From Myxococcales bacterium (GTDB taxonomy: Bacteria > Myxococcota > Kuafuiibacteriia > Kuafuiibacteriales > Kuafuiibacteriaceae): a DNA stretch of 64,000 nucleotides. Below are positions 44,102 through 53,546 of this stretch, in pieces. The notes beneath the pieces are model-generated. The model was not told where the DNA came from. It worked only from the letters and a program-made list of their open reading frames with translations, and made no database searches. Made by a program: the position numbers and the translations under genes. Numbering within the stretch: position 1 is the first letter of the stretch; every line of letters starts with the position of its first letter. Location: the NCBI GenBank assembly GCA_019634385.1, contig JAHQVK010000170.1, positions 1 through 64,000 on the forward strand, written 5' to 3'.

Positions 44102-44149
44102 CTAAGGCCTGTCTTTAAACTCCGGACCGCGTGCTGACTTGTTTCCTAG
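44102..44149. repeat. Family B miniature, 48 bp
   Basis: CTAAGGCCTGTCTTTAAACT, then CCGGACCGCGTGCTGACTTG and TTTCCTAG: the left end of family B closed directly by a CTAG. The sequence is nearly the same as the first 45 bases of the 6820 copy. Confidence 0.65.
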
Positions 44150-44217
44150 TCTTCCTCTTTAAGCTGACATTTAGCTTTTTGCGGCCGTTTGTTTCCAGTG
44201 CAGATATTCTGCTCCGT

Positions 44218-47200
44218 CTAAAAGATGGCATCCGTTCGGGGGGTGAGGTGGTGTTCATAGGCTGCCCGGAGTTCGGGTATAATCAGGATGTCCCTCGCTT
44301 CGTCTACACTGCGTAGGACTTCTCGTACTGTGGACTCGAGCTCAGTCTGTACCTGATCTGGGATCAGACTACGAACTCGCTGATGGGCTTCATCAATGGC
44401 TCGCCGGTTGGCAGAGCCATCGATACCGAGGATGCCAAAATAGTCCCGTGTACGTACCATTTCTGCAAGGTAGCGCACCCGTTCCTGCTGGTTGAGCTCA
44501 GCGAGTTCTGAGTCCAAGAGACCATGGCTGTGGTGGTGAGTGGGAGCTGTTGTAGGTTGAGCGGCTGGAGGCTCGGCAAGTGTGTTGGAAGCAGCATGCG
44601 GGACAGTTGAAGTTAAAGATGGTGCAACTGAGGTCTTAGCGGAGGCTGGTGAGGGTTGCGCACGCACTGAGACTGGGGGCCGTTTCGTCTCTGGTGTTGA
44701 AGGTGTTGATGATTCCTTGGGGCGGATGCGTTGAGCGGGGGCCAACGGGAGGGAGCGACTCGGACGAATGAGCTTAGGTAGGTCGACGGTGTCCAGGCTG
44801 ACTTGGGTACTTATAGAAGATGGATACTCTTTCTTGACCAAAGGACGCACCCGTTCAGCCAAGCCCTCATGAACCCAAACCAAGGCCCAAGCCAATGCTC
44901 TCGCAACCGGGATGCCTGACAAGCGAGCCGCCTCGTCCAAACTTCTGGCGCCGTCGAGGAGTTCGAGAATCGGAGCGGCTAAGGGCGGAACAAAGTGCTC
45001 ACTGCCGGTGATGACCCGGATTGTATTTGAGCCTAACGCGAGCGCTTGTTCGAGCTCCGGTTGACTGGAGGCTCGAGGTAGCAGCTCCACCAACCATTCA
45101 CGAAGGTTGCGTGGTTGCGCGACCAAGTCATCTGCTCCGAGATTGTTGTTCGACGACTCAAATTGCCAGGCACCCCGATGTTGTAAGAATCGGACCAAGC
45201 CATCTTCTAGATGGCGAGTTGGTAGGATCTGGGCGTCATCGGTGTTGAGTATATTTCGAGCGGCCAGTTTGCGGGTAAGGGCGCGGGGTGATCGAAACGG
45301 AGCCAGTGTTAAGTCCCGTGCCTGACTCTCCGAGATTCGCCCCATATCAGCCATAAACCGGATGAAGCTGGTCATGACTGTGTTGCCGACTAAGCCTCGG
45401 GGTTCACCGTGAGCGACGAGCACTCCTGTATTCCGACCGAACCGAATTACGCCGGTTGAGCGCTGGGCTCGGCTGCGAAGGAGTAGCTCTACGAGGTTGT
45501 TTAGATGGTGAACCTGACCACTTTTCGGTAGCAGTTGAGAGGGGCGGAGGATGCCCAGGGCGAGAGTTGTAGAGAGTCGGCGAGGAGGTGGTTTCTCGAT
45601 TGTCGAAGTGGTCGCAGATAACTCGTGGTCGTCAAGCACGAGATCAGAGGCTACATTCGGGTGAAAGCGGTTGGCGCCTGTCATTGGCGGAAGGGATGGA
45701 GCTGTCTGATGGGGAGTGACGAGAGCGTCTTCGACAAACTCGAGCACAAATACGTCTGGGCGGTCTGGTAGCGGGCTTTCGTAGACCTCTTCTGAGTTGG
45801 GCGTGGGGGCAACATCCGGTGCTCCGGCGTTGAGTCCGTCCGGTTCCAGATTCGCGTGCGGCTGTTCAGAGTTGGGCGTGGACACTGGAGTCTTAAACAC
45901 CGGCGTGTTGAGTTGTTCCGGATGCGGGTTTTCAGGCGCTTCATCTGAATTAGATGCTTGCGGGGTGTCGGGTCCTGGGGACCCGAGCTTTTCCGGTTGC
46001 TCGGTACTGGCGTTCTCGAAGGAGGTGCTTTGCGATACCTCGTTCAGTGCTGGCCAGTCAGGGGTATCAGTCGCTGTGGGTGGTGGTTCGCTGGAGAGCG
46101 GAGATAAATTAGCAACGCTTTGTCTGCGATTGGTGATCGCTGGTGGTTGAAAGGCCAGTGCTTCAAGTCGTTGCTGGGCTTCCTGATCGTGGGGTGAGAA
46201 GCTCAACACGTGTCTATAGAGCGCTCTGGCTGCGTCAGGCATATTGCTGGCTAGGTAGAGCTCAGCGGCAATGCGGTAAGCATCTTGCGCGGCGAGGTGA
46301 GCTCCCGCGACTTCGTATTCTTCGGCTTGTTGAACCATTGTTGAAGCTTGCGAGAGTATGGAGGCCAGAGGAGTAGCGGCTTTCTTATTTTGAGGGTGTT
46401 TCAGCCAAAGGGTGGGTTCTTCATCCTCAAAAAGCCCAACTTCATCCGGAGAATTACTCACTGGGAGTAGCGGCGACAACTGGTTCGACCCTAGGGAGTT
46501 GTCGTCCTGTATAAAGGTTCTAAGAGCTTGGTAACTTTCTTCCGAGATTGATGGCATCGGTTGGGAAGTGGGTATTCTGGCGGAGATGGTGGCGGTTTCC
46601 ACCGCCGCCATCGGAAATTGCACATCGCGTGATTGGGGGGCGGACGCGGTTATACCGTCTGGTGTTAGCTCTTGGCCGATAGGCCGCGAATGGGTGAGTT
46701 CCGAGGTGTCTTCATCGGCCGGCCCCGCAACGAAAGCATTGGCCGCTTCATCAATGCGAAGGTCGTCAAGAGGATCGTCCTGTTCTGAAGCTGCAAATTC
46801 AAAAAGGAGGTCTGAGAGCTTGGCGTCGTCGGTAACCGTTTGCTGATCCCGGAGTCGTTCCAATTCGGGTACCTGTGGACCTTCATGCTTGTCCAAGAAT
46901 CCCTCCAGTTCAGGCATAGATAGCGGGGGGGGAGAAGCGTGAGGTGGACGACGAGTTCCATGTTTGGCCCAAGCTTGCGCGCGGCCAGCGAGGTATTGGA
47001 AGTCGCAAGGGAGTCGAAAAAAGTAGTCACCACCGTGAGCTAGGGCCTCGCTTGTGGATCGGATGGACGACCCTTCCTTACCGTAACCAAAGAACAATAT
47101 GGGTACCTGATGAACTGATGATGCGCGTAGGATGTGGACAATTTCATGGTGGGGTTCACCGTTTCCGTCCACGGAGAGTAGAACCGCGCTGATGGTGTTC

Positions 47201-47331
47201 TTCCGGCAGCAATAGACCACTTCTTCGCGATTGCTTGCGAACAGAGGTTGTAGCTGGTGACTGCGAAGTGCGTCATCAAGCGCCTCAAGAGCTTTGGTTC
47301 CAAAGTCCACCACTAGGATGTTCGTGTCCAC
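44218..47331 (-). CDS. Multidomain receiver-like / TPR-like / DUF4388-like / J-like protein, 1037 aa
   Basis: Residues 1-125 resemble a response-regulator receiver fold (NILVVDFGTKALEALDDALR ... PILFFGYG), but the phosphoacceptor Asp pocket is not clearly kept. A TPR-like block lies at about 320-390 (EVAGAHLAAQDAYRIAAELY). A Pro/Glu-rich disordered stretch spans about 390-560. A DUF4388 (PATAN)-like part follows (STGVIRFGRNTGVLVAHGEP). Another 100 residues resemble a winged-helix fold. The end (about 940-1030) is J-domain-like (DYFGILGIDGSANRRAIDEA) but without HPD. Such combinations occur in myxobacterial gliding, pili and signalling proteins. It lies next to a Ser/Thr kinase gene on the same strand, with about 415 bp between. 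Confidence 0.75.
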   Translation of the reverse strand: MDTNILVVDFGTKALEALDDALRSHQLQPLFASNREEVVYCCRKNTISAVLLSVDGNGEPHHEIVHILRASSVHQVPILFFGYGKEGSSIRSTSEALAHGGDYFFRLPCDFQYLAGRAQAWAKHGTRRPPHASPPPLSMPELEGFLDKHEGPQVPELERLRDQQTVTDDAKLSDLLFEFAASEQDDPLDDLRIDEAANAFVAGPADEDTSELTHSRPIGQELTPDGITASAPQSRDVQFPMAAVETATISARIPTSQPMPSISEESYQALRTFIQDDNSLGSNQLSPLLPVSNSPDEVGLFEDEEPTLWLKHPQNKKAATPLASILSQASTMVQQAEEYEVAGAHLAAQDAYRIAAELYLASNMPDAARALYRHVLSFSPHDQEAQQRLEALAFQPPAITNRRQSVANLSPLSSEPPPTATDTPDWPALNEVSQSTSFENASTEQPEKLGSPGPDTPQASNSDEAPENPHPEQLNTPVFKTPVSTPNSEQPHANLEPDGLNAGAPDVAPTPNSEEVYESPLPDRPDVFVLEFVEDALVTPHQTAPSLPPMTGANRFHPNVASDLVLDDHELSATTSTIEKPPPRRLSTTLALGILRPSQLLPKSGQVHHLNNLVELLLRSRAQRSTGVIRFGRNTGVLVAHGEPRGLVGNTVMTSFIRFMADMGRISESQARDLTLAPFRSPRALTRKLAARNILNTDDAQILPTRHLEDGLVRFLQHRGAWQFESSNNNLGADDLVAQPRNLREWLVELLPRASSQPELEQALALGSNTIRVITGSEHFVPPLAAPILELLDGARSLDEAARLSGIPVARALAWALVWVHEGLAERVRPLVKKEYPSSISTQVSLDTVDLPKLIRPSRSLPLAPAQRIRPKESSTPSTPETKRPPVSVRAQPSPASAKTSVAPSLTSTVPHAASNTLAEPPAAQPTTAPTHHHSHGLLDSELAELNQQERVRYLAEMVRTRDYFGILGIDGSANRRAIDEAHQRVRSLIPDQVQTELESTVREVLRSVDEARDILIIPELRAAYEHHLTPRTDAIF

Positions 47332-47745
47332 GACAGGTACTCAACAGTAGGGAGCCGTACACCTATCCCTTTCTGAGCAATTGCGAGCTCAAATACACGA
47401 AAGACAAGGTTTTTTGCGTTAACGAGACCGCTTGCTGCAAAGACTGAGCGATGATTATGAGACTTTCCCGGACAGCCCTACTCCGCACCACCAATGCAGT
47501 TTGATCGCCTTGTTGTACTGGCTAACTAGCTTCTTACTGAAAGAGGTTCCGGCCAGACACCAGCTTTGAGTCGCGTGGTACTCCTGGCGGAGCTTTGTTA
47601 GAAGGTTCGGTGGGGGGTAGCTGAAGCTGACAGATCACCGATCAAGGTGGACCTTTCTTTGATCACCAGACGTATGGGTCAATTTAGGGATGAGTTAACG
47701 ATCACGCCCGACATGAAAAAACACGCCCGCTAGATCAACCGGCTG
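47332..47745. other. Gene-free stretch between the multidomain gene and the kinase gene
   Basis: No coding sequence or RNA is recognised. The left part should hold the promoter of the 1037-residue protein. The right end has a family B tail fragment (ACACGCCC) joined to a family A end (47729-47749). Confidence 0.5.
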
Positions 47746-47749
47746 CTAG
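47729..47749. repeat. Family A right-end fragment at the kinase stop codon
   Basis: GCTAGATCAACCGGCTGCTA, then G, is the family A terminus. Its outer CTAG (47746-47749) contains the TAG stop codon of the kinase gene, read on the minus strand. Confidence 0.65.
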
Positions 47750-49032
47750 TAGGTTCGGCTGATAAACCAGAGCAGGCCCAGGAAGAGGGTTGCGGTGAGG
47801 GTGATGACCGTTGTGTATAGTCTGTCGGCTGGGTTCCAGCGGCAGCCGAAAAGTGCTCGAGATGGGATGGAGGAGGGTGAACGTTGGGGGAATTGGGCCT
47901 CCTCGAATCGCGGCCGGGACCGAGCCGCTCTGGTTAGTGGTGCGTTTAAGGAGTGGGGACGACCATTGCTTGTTGTGGCTCTTCGACGCTTTTGGAGGGT
48001 GCCCTGGAGGCTTGGTGCTCGAGCAAGAAGCTTCAGTTCGTCAGCGGGAAGGACAATCGTTTGGCCGTACAACTCTCCTTCGTTGTGTTGCATCACCTCA
48101 TGACGACGCTCTACAATGGTTGGCCAAGTTTGGTGAACAACCTCCGCAATGGCTTGGGTCGTCAGTCGCAGCTCCCTCGTTGCTCGGAAGCTGCCCAGGG
48201 CTCGTTCGAATTGACGGGCTGAGCGGTGACGAGCGCTGACATTCGGACTTAGGGCCTTCTCGATGATAGCAATCAGGCCGGGATCAGCGTTGGGAATCCG
48301 CAGTCCGATGGGCTCGTAGTCACCCGATGCAACCCGGTACAATAGGGTGGCGATGGTCTCTTGAGGGTAGAGACACTCTCCAGAAACCATCTCAAAGAGC
48401 GTCGCGCCGAGGGCGAAGATGTCAGCACGAGCATCGGTAGGATCTCCTCGGGCTTGTTCCGGTGCTAGCGAGCGGGGTCGGCCGCGTATAATGCCCGGCT
48501 GAGTTAGATCTTGTCCGTTGAGCTTGGCGAGTCCGAAGTCTACCAATTTGGGAACTCCGTCGTGACCAATCAGTACGTTCTCAGGAGCGACGTCTCGATG
48601 TACAATACCGAGCGGTGTACCATCAGGCTGGCATCTCTCATGAGCGTGCGCTAGCCCTTGCGCGATCTGCATCGCTAATCCGCAGGCCACGTTCAGCGGT
48701 AGTCGGGCAGATCGGCTTTTGTATGCCTCCAGAATCTCCGCAAGGGTGGGGCCGGCAACCAATTCCATTACGAGAAATAGTTCGTTTTTAGCTTTGCCGA
48801 CGTCGATGACCTCCACGATGTTGTGGTGCTCGAGGGTGGAAGCAACAAGCATCTCGCGGAGAAATAATGGAAGGAGGTTTTCGTCCGTCGCGTTTTGCTC
48901 CATCATCCGCTTGACCGCTACGGTGCGGCTGATATCGGGGGCGCTGGCCTCGTACACTTCACCCATACCTCCAGCGGCGATCAGACGGTGTAGATGATAT
49001 ATCCGGTCGGTTGATCGCGCGCGGAGGACCAC
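47746..49032 (-). CDS. Membrane-anchored Ser/Thr protein kinase
   Basis: Hanks-type kinase: glycine loop LIAAGGMGEVYEA, Lys in TVAVKRMM, catalytic loop HRDVAPENVLI, DFG in KLVDFGLAK, and PEQARGDPTDARADIFALG. A basic, low-complexity region (about 330-395) leads to one C-terminal membrane segment (VITLTATLFLGLLWFI), so the kinase domain is cytoplasmic and the C-terminus outside or short. There is no PASTA or other sensor domain. Start GTG 49032. The TAG stop belongs to a repeat end. Confidence 0.92.
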   Translation of the reverse strand: MVLRARSTDRIYHLHRLIAAGGMGEVYEASAPDISRTVAVKRMMEQNATDENLLPLFLREMLVASTLEHHNIVEVIDVGKAKNELFLVMELVAGPTLAEILEAYKSRSARLPLNVACGLAMQIAQGLAHAHERCQPDGTPLGIVHRDVAPENVLIGHDGVPKLVDFGLAKLNGQDLTQPGIIRGRPRSLAPEQARGDPTDARADIFALGATLFEMVSGECLYPQETIATLLYRVASGDYEPIGLRIPNADPGLIAIIEKALSPNVSARHRSARQFERALGSFRATRELRLTTQAIAEVVHQTWPTIVERRHEVMQHNEGELYGQTIVLPADELKLLARAPSLQGTLQKRRRATTSNGRPHSLNAPLTRAARSRPRFEEAQFPQRSPSSIPSRALFGCRWNPADRLYTTVITLTATLFLGLLWFISRTY

Positions 49033-49223
49033 GGGAGGAAGCTATCATGAATCTACGGACACGATGATGACCATGATTGGTGGCCGTCTCCGGGAGGGAC
49101 GAGCGGCGAGAGTTTGCGCGTGCTCGGATTAGTCACCTGTTTGAGTGGGATACACTTATCATCTGAGGGGTTGCGGTTAGACATTCGGCTTATCTAGGTT
49201 AAGAGTGGCAAACCTAGCACTTC

Positions 49224-51020
49224 ATGCGACCGATCGATGGTAATACCCACGGCCTAAAAGCCCGCCAACTTCAACGCCTTGAGGCTACTTTCCGCCGTCG
49301 TGTCAAAGGGGAACTGCTTGTCACGACCGAGCTCACCCGACATCTCTGTGACCTGAGTCGCGAAATCAATCGCCAGATCGGTGTGCTGCTCGATCGGAGT
49401 GGGCTCATCCAACGAGTGGTTGTTGGTGAGCCGTCTCGGCTCTATCTCCCTGATATAGGTCGCGTCCGAGGGGGACGTAGCCGCTTTAGAGGCCTGCGCT
49501 TGCTCCGCACGGAGCTTCGCGCTCAAGGCCTCACACGGGAGGATCTAGCGGACCTTAACAAGCTGCGTTTAGACGCGGTGTTAGTCCTTGAGGTCGATCC
49601 GGTGGGTCACGCTGGTTACGTCCACTGGGCTCATTTGGTGCCTAATAACCGAGAGCGCACGGTCACGCCCACGCAAGAGAGTTTCCGCAGCGTACACGAA
49701 CTCCCACCGGATGCGATGGCTCTGGTTCGTGCTGCTGAGCAAGAAATGGGGCGCCTGTTTGCTGGGGATGCGCTTGATGTTGAGCGGGATGCCGCGGTGC
49801 TCGTGGGTGTATGGCCAACCGGACCGAAAGCTCGTCGGGAGGCTGAGGCCTCGATGGCGGAGCTTTCGGAGTTAGCTCGCACCGCCAACGTTCGGGTGTT
49901 GAATGAGGTGATTCAAATCCGCAAGCAGGTGGATCCCAAGACCGTCCTGGGGATGGGCAAGCTTGAAGAGCTCACGTTGCAGGCTCTGGAGTTAGGGGCG
50001 GAAGTCCTTATTTTTGACCGTAATCTCTCCCCATCTCAGCTGAGAGCGATCACCAACGAGACGGACCTCAAGGTGCTTGATCGTACTCAACTTATCCTCG
50101 ATATTTTCGCCCAGCACGCAAAGAGTCGAGATGGGAAGCTTCAGGTTGAGCTTGCCCAGTTGAAGTACGCTTTGCCCCGCTTGATCGACCGATCTACCGC
50201 GATGTCTCGGTTGACCGGGGGAATCGGTGGGGTTGGGCCGGGCGAAACAAAACTTGAAATCCACCGACGTCGGGCGCGCGAACGTATTCATCGGCTGGAA
50301 CAAGACATTGCCAAGCTGAGTGTCCACCGTTCAGTGCGTCGCAAACGACGAGAATCGTTCAGAGTACCCGTAGTGTCGATCGTGGGCTACACCAATGCCG
50401 GTAAATCGACCTTACTAAACGCCCTGACTCATTCCGAAGTCCTAGCGGAGAACAAGCTGTTTGCCACCTTGGACACTACGACCCGACGCTTACGGTTTCC
50501 GGAAGAGCGGGAGATTGTTCTGACCGATACCGTTGGCTTTATTCGTGATTTGCCGCAGGATTTGCTGAATGCCTTCAAGGCGACCCTTGAAGAACTGGAA
50601 GAATCGGACCTGATTCTTCATGTCATCGATGCTTCGGACCCGCAGGTTGATCAGAAGCGCCAAGCAGTTGAAGGCATTTTGGCTGAGCTTGCCCTCGAGG
50701 GTCTCGACCGGTTGGTTGTCGTAAACAAGATCGATGAGACACCAAAACCGATGGTGTCTGCGCTGAAGAAGGTGACTCGAGGGGTTGCGGTGAGTGCTCT
50801 TCAGCGAGAGGGTTTTGATCTGTTGCTGAAGCAGATCGAACGTCACTTATTTGAGGGGCTAAAGGTGCAGCCGCCCACGGAACAGTCGGCTCGTGATTGG
50901 CTTTATCGCAACCGCCTTTCTCACTTTGGTGGGGATGAGACTTCGTTTGGTGGTGGGGATGAGACCTCGAAGTTTCCGGCTGCTAACGAAGGGCTTGCGC
51001 CGACCAGTGAAGTCCGGTGA
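49224..51020 (+). CDS. hflX: GTPase HflX, long form
   Basis: Ribosome-binding GTPase that splits or rescues stalled ribosomes. The HflX N-terminal domain lies at about 190-370 (QIRKQVDPKTVLGMGKLEEL; TGGIGGVGPGETKLEIHRRR). The G domain follows: G1 GYTNAGKST, G3 DTVGF, G4 NKID. About 180 residues precede the usual start, including a block resembling other deltaproteobacterial HflX proteins. The tail carries two near-identical GGDETS units from a short DNA duplication near 50930-50972. ATG 49224 is used; later starts would cut into conserved sequence. Confidence 0.92.
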   Translation: MRPIDGNTHGLKARQLQRLEATFRRRVKGELLVTTELTRHLCDLSREINRQIGVLLDRSGLIQRVVVGEPSRLYLPDIGRVRGGRSRFRGLRLLRTELRAQGLTREDLADLNKLRLDAVLVLEVDPVGHAGYVHWAHLVPNNRERTVTPTQESFRSVHELPPDAMALVRAAEQEMGRLFAGDALDVERDAAVLVGVWPTGPKARREAEASMAELSELARTANVRVLNEVIQIRKQVDPKTVLGMGKLEELTLQALELGAEVLIFDRNLSPSQLRAITNETDLKVLDRTQLILDIFAQHAKSRDGKLQVELAQLKYALPRLIDRSTAMSRLTGGIGGVGPGETKLEIHRRRARERIHRLEQDIAKLSVHRSVRRKRRESFRVPVVSIVGYTNAGKSTLLNALTHSEVLAENKLFATLDTTTRRLRFPEEREIVLTDTVGFIRDLPQDLLNAFKATLEELEESDLILHVIDASDPQVDQKRQAVEGILAELALEGLDRLVVVNKIDETPKPMVSALKKVTRGVAVSALQREGFDLLLKQIERHLFEGLKVQPPTEQSARDWLYRNRLSHFGGDETSFGGGDETSKFPAANEGLAPTSEVR

Positions 51021-51059
51021 CTTCGAGAACCAATGGGCATGGAGACGGTGGGAGGGGTG

Positions 51060-52151
51060 TCATTCCGGAGCTAGACCCGCCCAGTCTCTCCAAGCTTGGG
51101 CGATCTCTGCTTGGGCATTGGCTCGAGTGGGATTGCCAAAACTTTGCCCGGTGATGTGCTCAAGAATGGCGATGACTCGTTGTCCTAAAGTGTTGGAAAT
51201 GATTCTTCGCTGACCCACACGGGTGTTTCGAATGGCTAGGGCATCGGTACTGGCCGCGTATTCCGCGAGTAGGGGAGCGATCATCTGTCCTTCACCGACA
51301 AGTTTCTCCACCGCTCGGACGACCAAGTGACCATCGTTGTCTTTAAGATTTTCTACTGCGGCTTGCACAGTCGCGATGAGTACATCGGAGAGAGTAGAAC
51401 GGCGGACCCGGTTTCCAGACTTCTTGTGTTGACGAAGGTCACTAAGAACATTCGGCTTTCGGCCGACTCTGATCGCGATGACCAGCGAGTTGCGGGTCAT
51501 AACCCGAATCTCCCGAGGTTGGATACCTACGAGGACCGCGCCGCGGGGTAGAAGATCGCCGATCGCATAGGAGCGTACTTCTCCACTTAATTGGTCCTCG
51601 ATCAGTGCTCGTCGGTTTTCCCAGGCCATACGTGATTTGCGGGTGCGTTGAAGCCTCAGCTGCAGGTTGGCAGGAGGAGCATCGACAGCGAAGTCTTTCT
51701 GGATCTCAGGTGGTACGGCTGGGCGACCTGGTTGAGCAAGAACTGGCTTGGGAGTCACAGGCACTGCGACCGGAGGCTTGCCGAGGCTGACCGATGCGAG
51801 GGTGTTTCTAGATTTGTTTGGTGCGGTCTTGATTGTTGTTCTCGTCTGGGCTGGCGCAGGGCGGTTAGCAGTTGGCTTCTGCCTTACTAGAGAAATGTTT
51901 GCGACTTTGGATGGAGTGCCTGACCTCCTTGCTGTGGATACTGATGGGTTGTTGGGCTCCGAGATAAATTTGGGCTCCGAGATTAGCGGCTGGGGATCTG
52001 TGGTACAATCAGCGCCGAGGGGCCTCGGACTCACATTGCTCGGTGAGGTTTCGGCGGTGGCCGTCAGATGGATGGTGATACGTTGAGGTTCCCGACTACA
52101 TTGCGCATTGAGTAAAACGACAAACCCCATCAAGGCGAACCAACGATTCAT
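51060..52151 (-). CDS. Exported protein with possible GspC/PilP-like segment
   Basis: From ATG 52151 the signal is MNRWFALMGFVVLLNAQCSR, with AAGGA nine bases upstream; the frame is open to 52253. After a long Pro/Thr/Lys-rich stretch (about 40-165) comes a small beta-rich part (YAIGDLLPRGAVLVGIQPRE and IRVMTRNSLVIAI) that recalls the homology region of GspC/PilP proteins. The last third is helical, HEAT-like (DNDGHLVVRAVEKLVGEGQM). Periplasmic location is likely. No secretion or pilus genes are adjacent, so the resemblance is only suggestive. Confidence 0.62.
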   Translation of the reverse strand: MNRWFALMGFVVLLNAQCSREPQRITIHLTATAETSPSNVSPRPLGADCTTDPQPLISEPKFISEPNNPSVSTARRSGTPSKVANISLVRQKPTANRPAPAQTRTTIKTAPNKSRNTLASVSLGKPPVAVPVTPKPVLAQPGRPAVPPEIQKDFAVDAPPANLQLRLQRTRKSRMAWENRRALIEDQLSGEVRSYAIGDLLPRGAVLVGIQPREIRVMTRNSLVIAIRVGRKPNVLSDLRQHKKSGNRVRRSTLSDVLIATVQAAVENLKDNDGHLVVRAVEKLVGEGQMIAPLLAEYAASTDALAIRNTRVGQRRIISNTLGQRVIAILEHITGQSFGNPTRANAQAEIAQAWRDWAGLAPE

Positions 52152-52436
52152 GATTTCTTGTCCTTGGGTACGTGCACCTCGCCGGTGGCAGGCGCATAGA
52201 CCACGTGAGTATCCTCGACGGTAATGCACGGAGAGACCAGCACTGATCCTCATTGCTACGCAAAAGGTGCTGCTCTACGGTCTAGTGGCAGGGGAATGTG
52301 CCTGAAGAATGGGGATCACGCGGCGCTAGAGCGTGTTTTTAAGGTTGGCTGTGGTCTTTTTGCCCGCCCCCCACTTCAAAGGCCTACGTCGTCCTCTCGG
52401 TGCGTGGGCCTCTCGAGTAGTCACAGATTCAGTACA
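52152..52436. other. Intergenic stretch, nothing recognised
   Basis: This holds the leader of the exported-protein gene at its left end. No RNA or gene was recognised in the rest, which runs up to a short family B repeat. Confidence 0.4.
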
Positions 52437-52496
52437 TTAGGGTGTGTGTCTTTAACCTCCGGACCGCGTTCTGACGCGGGATACGGCATGCTCTAG
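52437..52496. repeat. Family B internal-deletion derivative, 60 bp
   Basis: TTAGGGTGTGTGTCTTTAAC and CTCCGGACCGCGTTCTGACG, then CGGGATACGGCATGCTCTAG: the left end joined to the distal CGGGATACGGC segment with everything between lost. The final CTAG (52493-52496) contains the gpsA stop codon. Confidence 0.7.
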
Positions 52497-53503
52497 TGCT
52501 GCTCGTGTTTGAGGTTTCTGCGCATCAGGTCCCGCACTGCATCGGGTACAGGCTTATCATGATGGAGAATACGGCTCACCTGCTCAGTGATAGGCATTTC
52601 CACGGCATGGTGTTCTGCGAGGGCCCGAGTGGCGGTGCATGTTTCGACCCCCTCTGCGACCTGACCCATCTCTTGCAGAATGACGGAGAGCTTATTCCCC
52701 TGACCGAGAGCCAGTCCTACTCGGCGGTTGCGAGAGAGGTCACCAGTACACGTCAGAACCAAGTCACCCATACCACCCAGTCCGGCCAAGGTCATAGGAT
52801 CGGCTCCGAGCTGGACCGCAAGGCGAGTCATTTCAGCGAGGCCGCGGGTCATAAGAGCCGCGCGAGTGTTGTTGCCCAACCCAAGTCCGTCAGCACAGCC
52901 GCAGGCAATAGCTACGATGTTCTTTAGAGCACCACCGATCTCTAACCCAATTACGTCGTGAGTTATGTAGGCCCTTAACCAATCAGTGGAGAGGAGATAC
53001 TGCACTTCGGTGGCGAGATCGGTGTTCTGGGACCCGACAACGACTGCGGTTGGAACATGTGCGGCAACTTCTCGAGCAAACGAAGGGCCGCCGAGGAAGC
53101 AGATTGGGTGACCAGGTACAGTGCTCGCGAGTACCTCCGACATTAGCTGCAGCGATCCCAGTTCTATCCCCTTGGAAGCGCATACGACCGGTGTTCCGGG
53201 ACGAAGGTGGGGACGCGCGGTTTGCCAGATGACCCTTGTGGCTTGGGACGGCAGCACTGAGAATACCCAGTCTACGTGGTCCAACGCCTCCTGCAGATCG
53301 GACGTTATATTAATGGAAGCGGGGAGGGTGTAGCTCGGGAGATAAGGGGTGTTTTCGCGAGTAAGTCGCATGGTTTCAGCGAGTTCTTCTCGCCGAGACC
53401 ACAACTGTACTTGCATGCCTGCATCACAGAGATGGATTGCGAGGGCAGAGCCCCAGCTGCCGGAGCCGATCACCGCAATACGAGTCCTGCGATGCCCATT
53501 CAT
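52493..53503 (-). CDS. gpsA: Glycerol-3-phosphate dehydrogenase (NAD(P)+)
   Basis: Makes sn-glycerol 3-phosphate for phospholipids. Signatures are IAVIGSGSWGSALAIHL for NAD(P) binding, FLGGPSFAREVA, ALKNIVAIACGCADGLGLG with the catalytic Lys, and LGGMGDLVLTCTGDLSRNRR. Length 336 is normal. Start ATG at 53503. The TAG stop lies inside a family B end. Confidence 0.95.
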   Translation of the reverse strand: MNGHRRTRIAVIGSGSWGSALAIHLCDAGMQVQLWSRREELAETMRLTRENTPYLPSYTLPASINITSDLQEALDHVDWVFSVLPSQATRVIWQTARPHLRPGTPVVCASKGIELGSLQLMSEVLASTVPGHPICFLGGPSFAREVAAHVPTAVVVGSQNTDLATEVQYLLSTDWLRAYITHDVIGLEIGGALKNIVAIACGCADGLGLGNNTRAALMTRGLAEMTRLAVQLGADPMTLAGLGGMGDLVLTCTGDLSRNRRVGLALGQGNKLSVILQEMGQVAEGVETCTATRALAEHHAVEMPITEQVSRILHHDKPVPDAVRDLMRRNLKHEQH

Positions 53504-53546
53504 CAGACAGTCAGCATACTACTGTTCTAATGAGGCGGATCATGTT

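Noticed and set aside
45797-46150. 117-codon Gly/Ser-rich plus-strand frame
   Set aside because: Shadow of the disordered middle of the 1037-residue protein.
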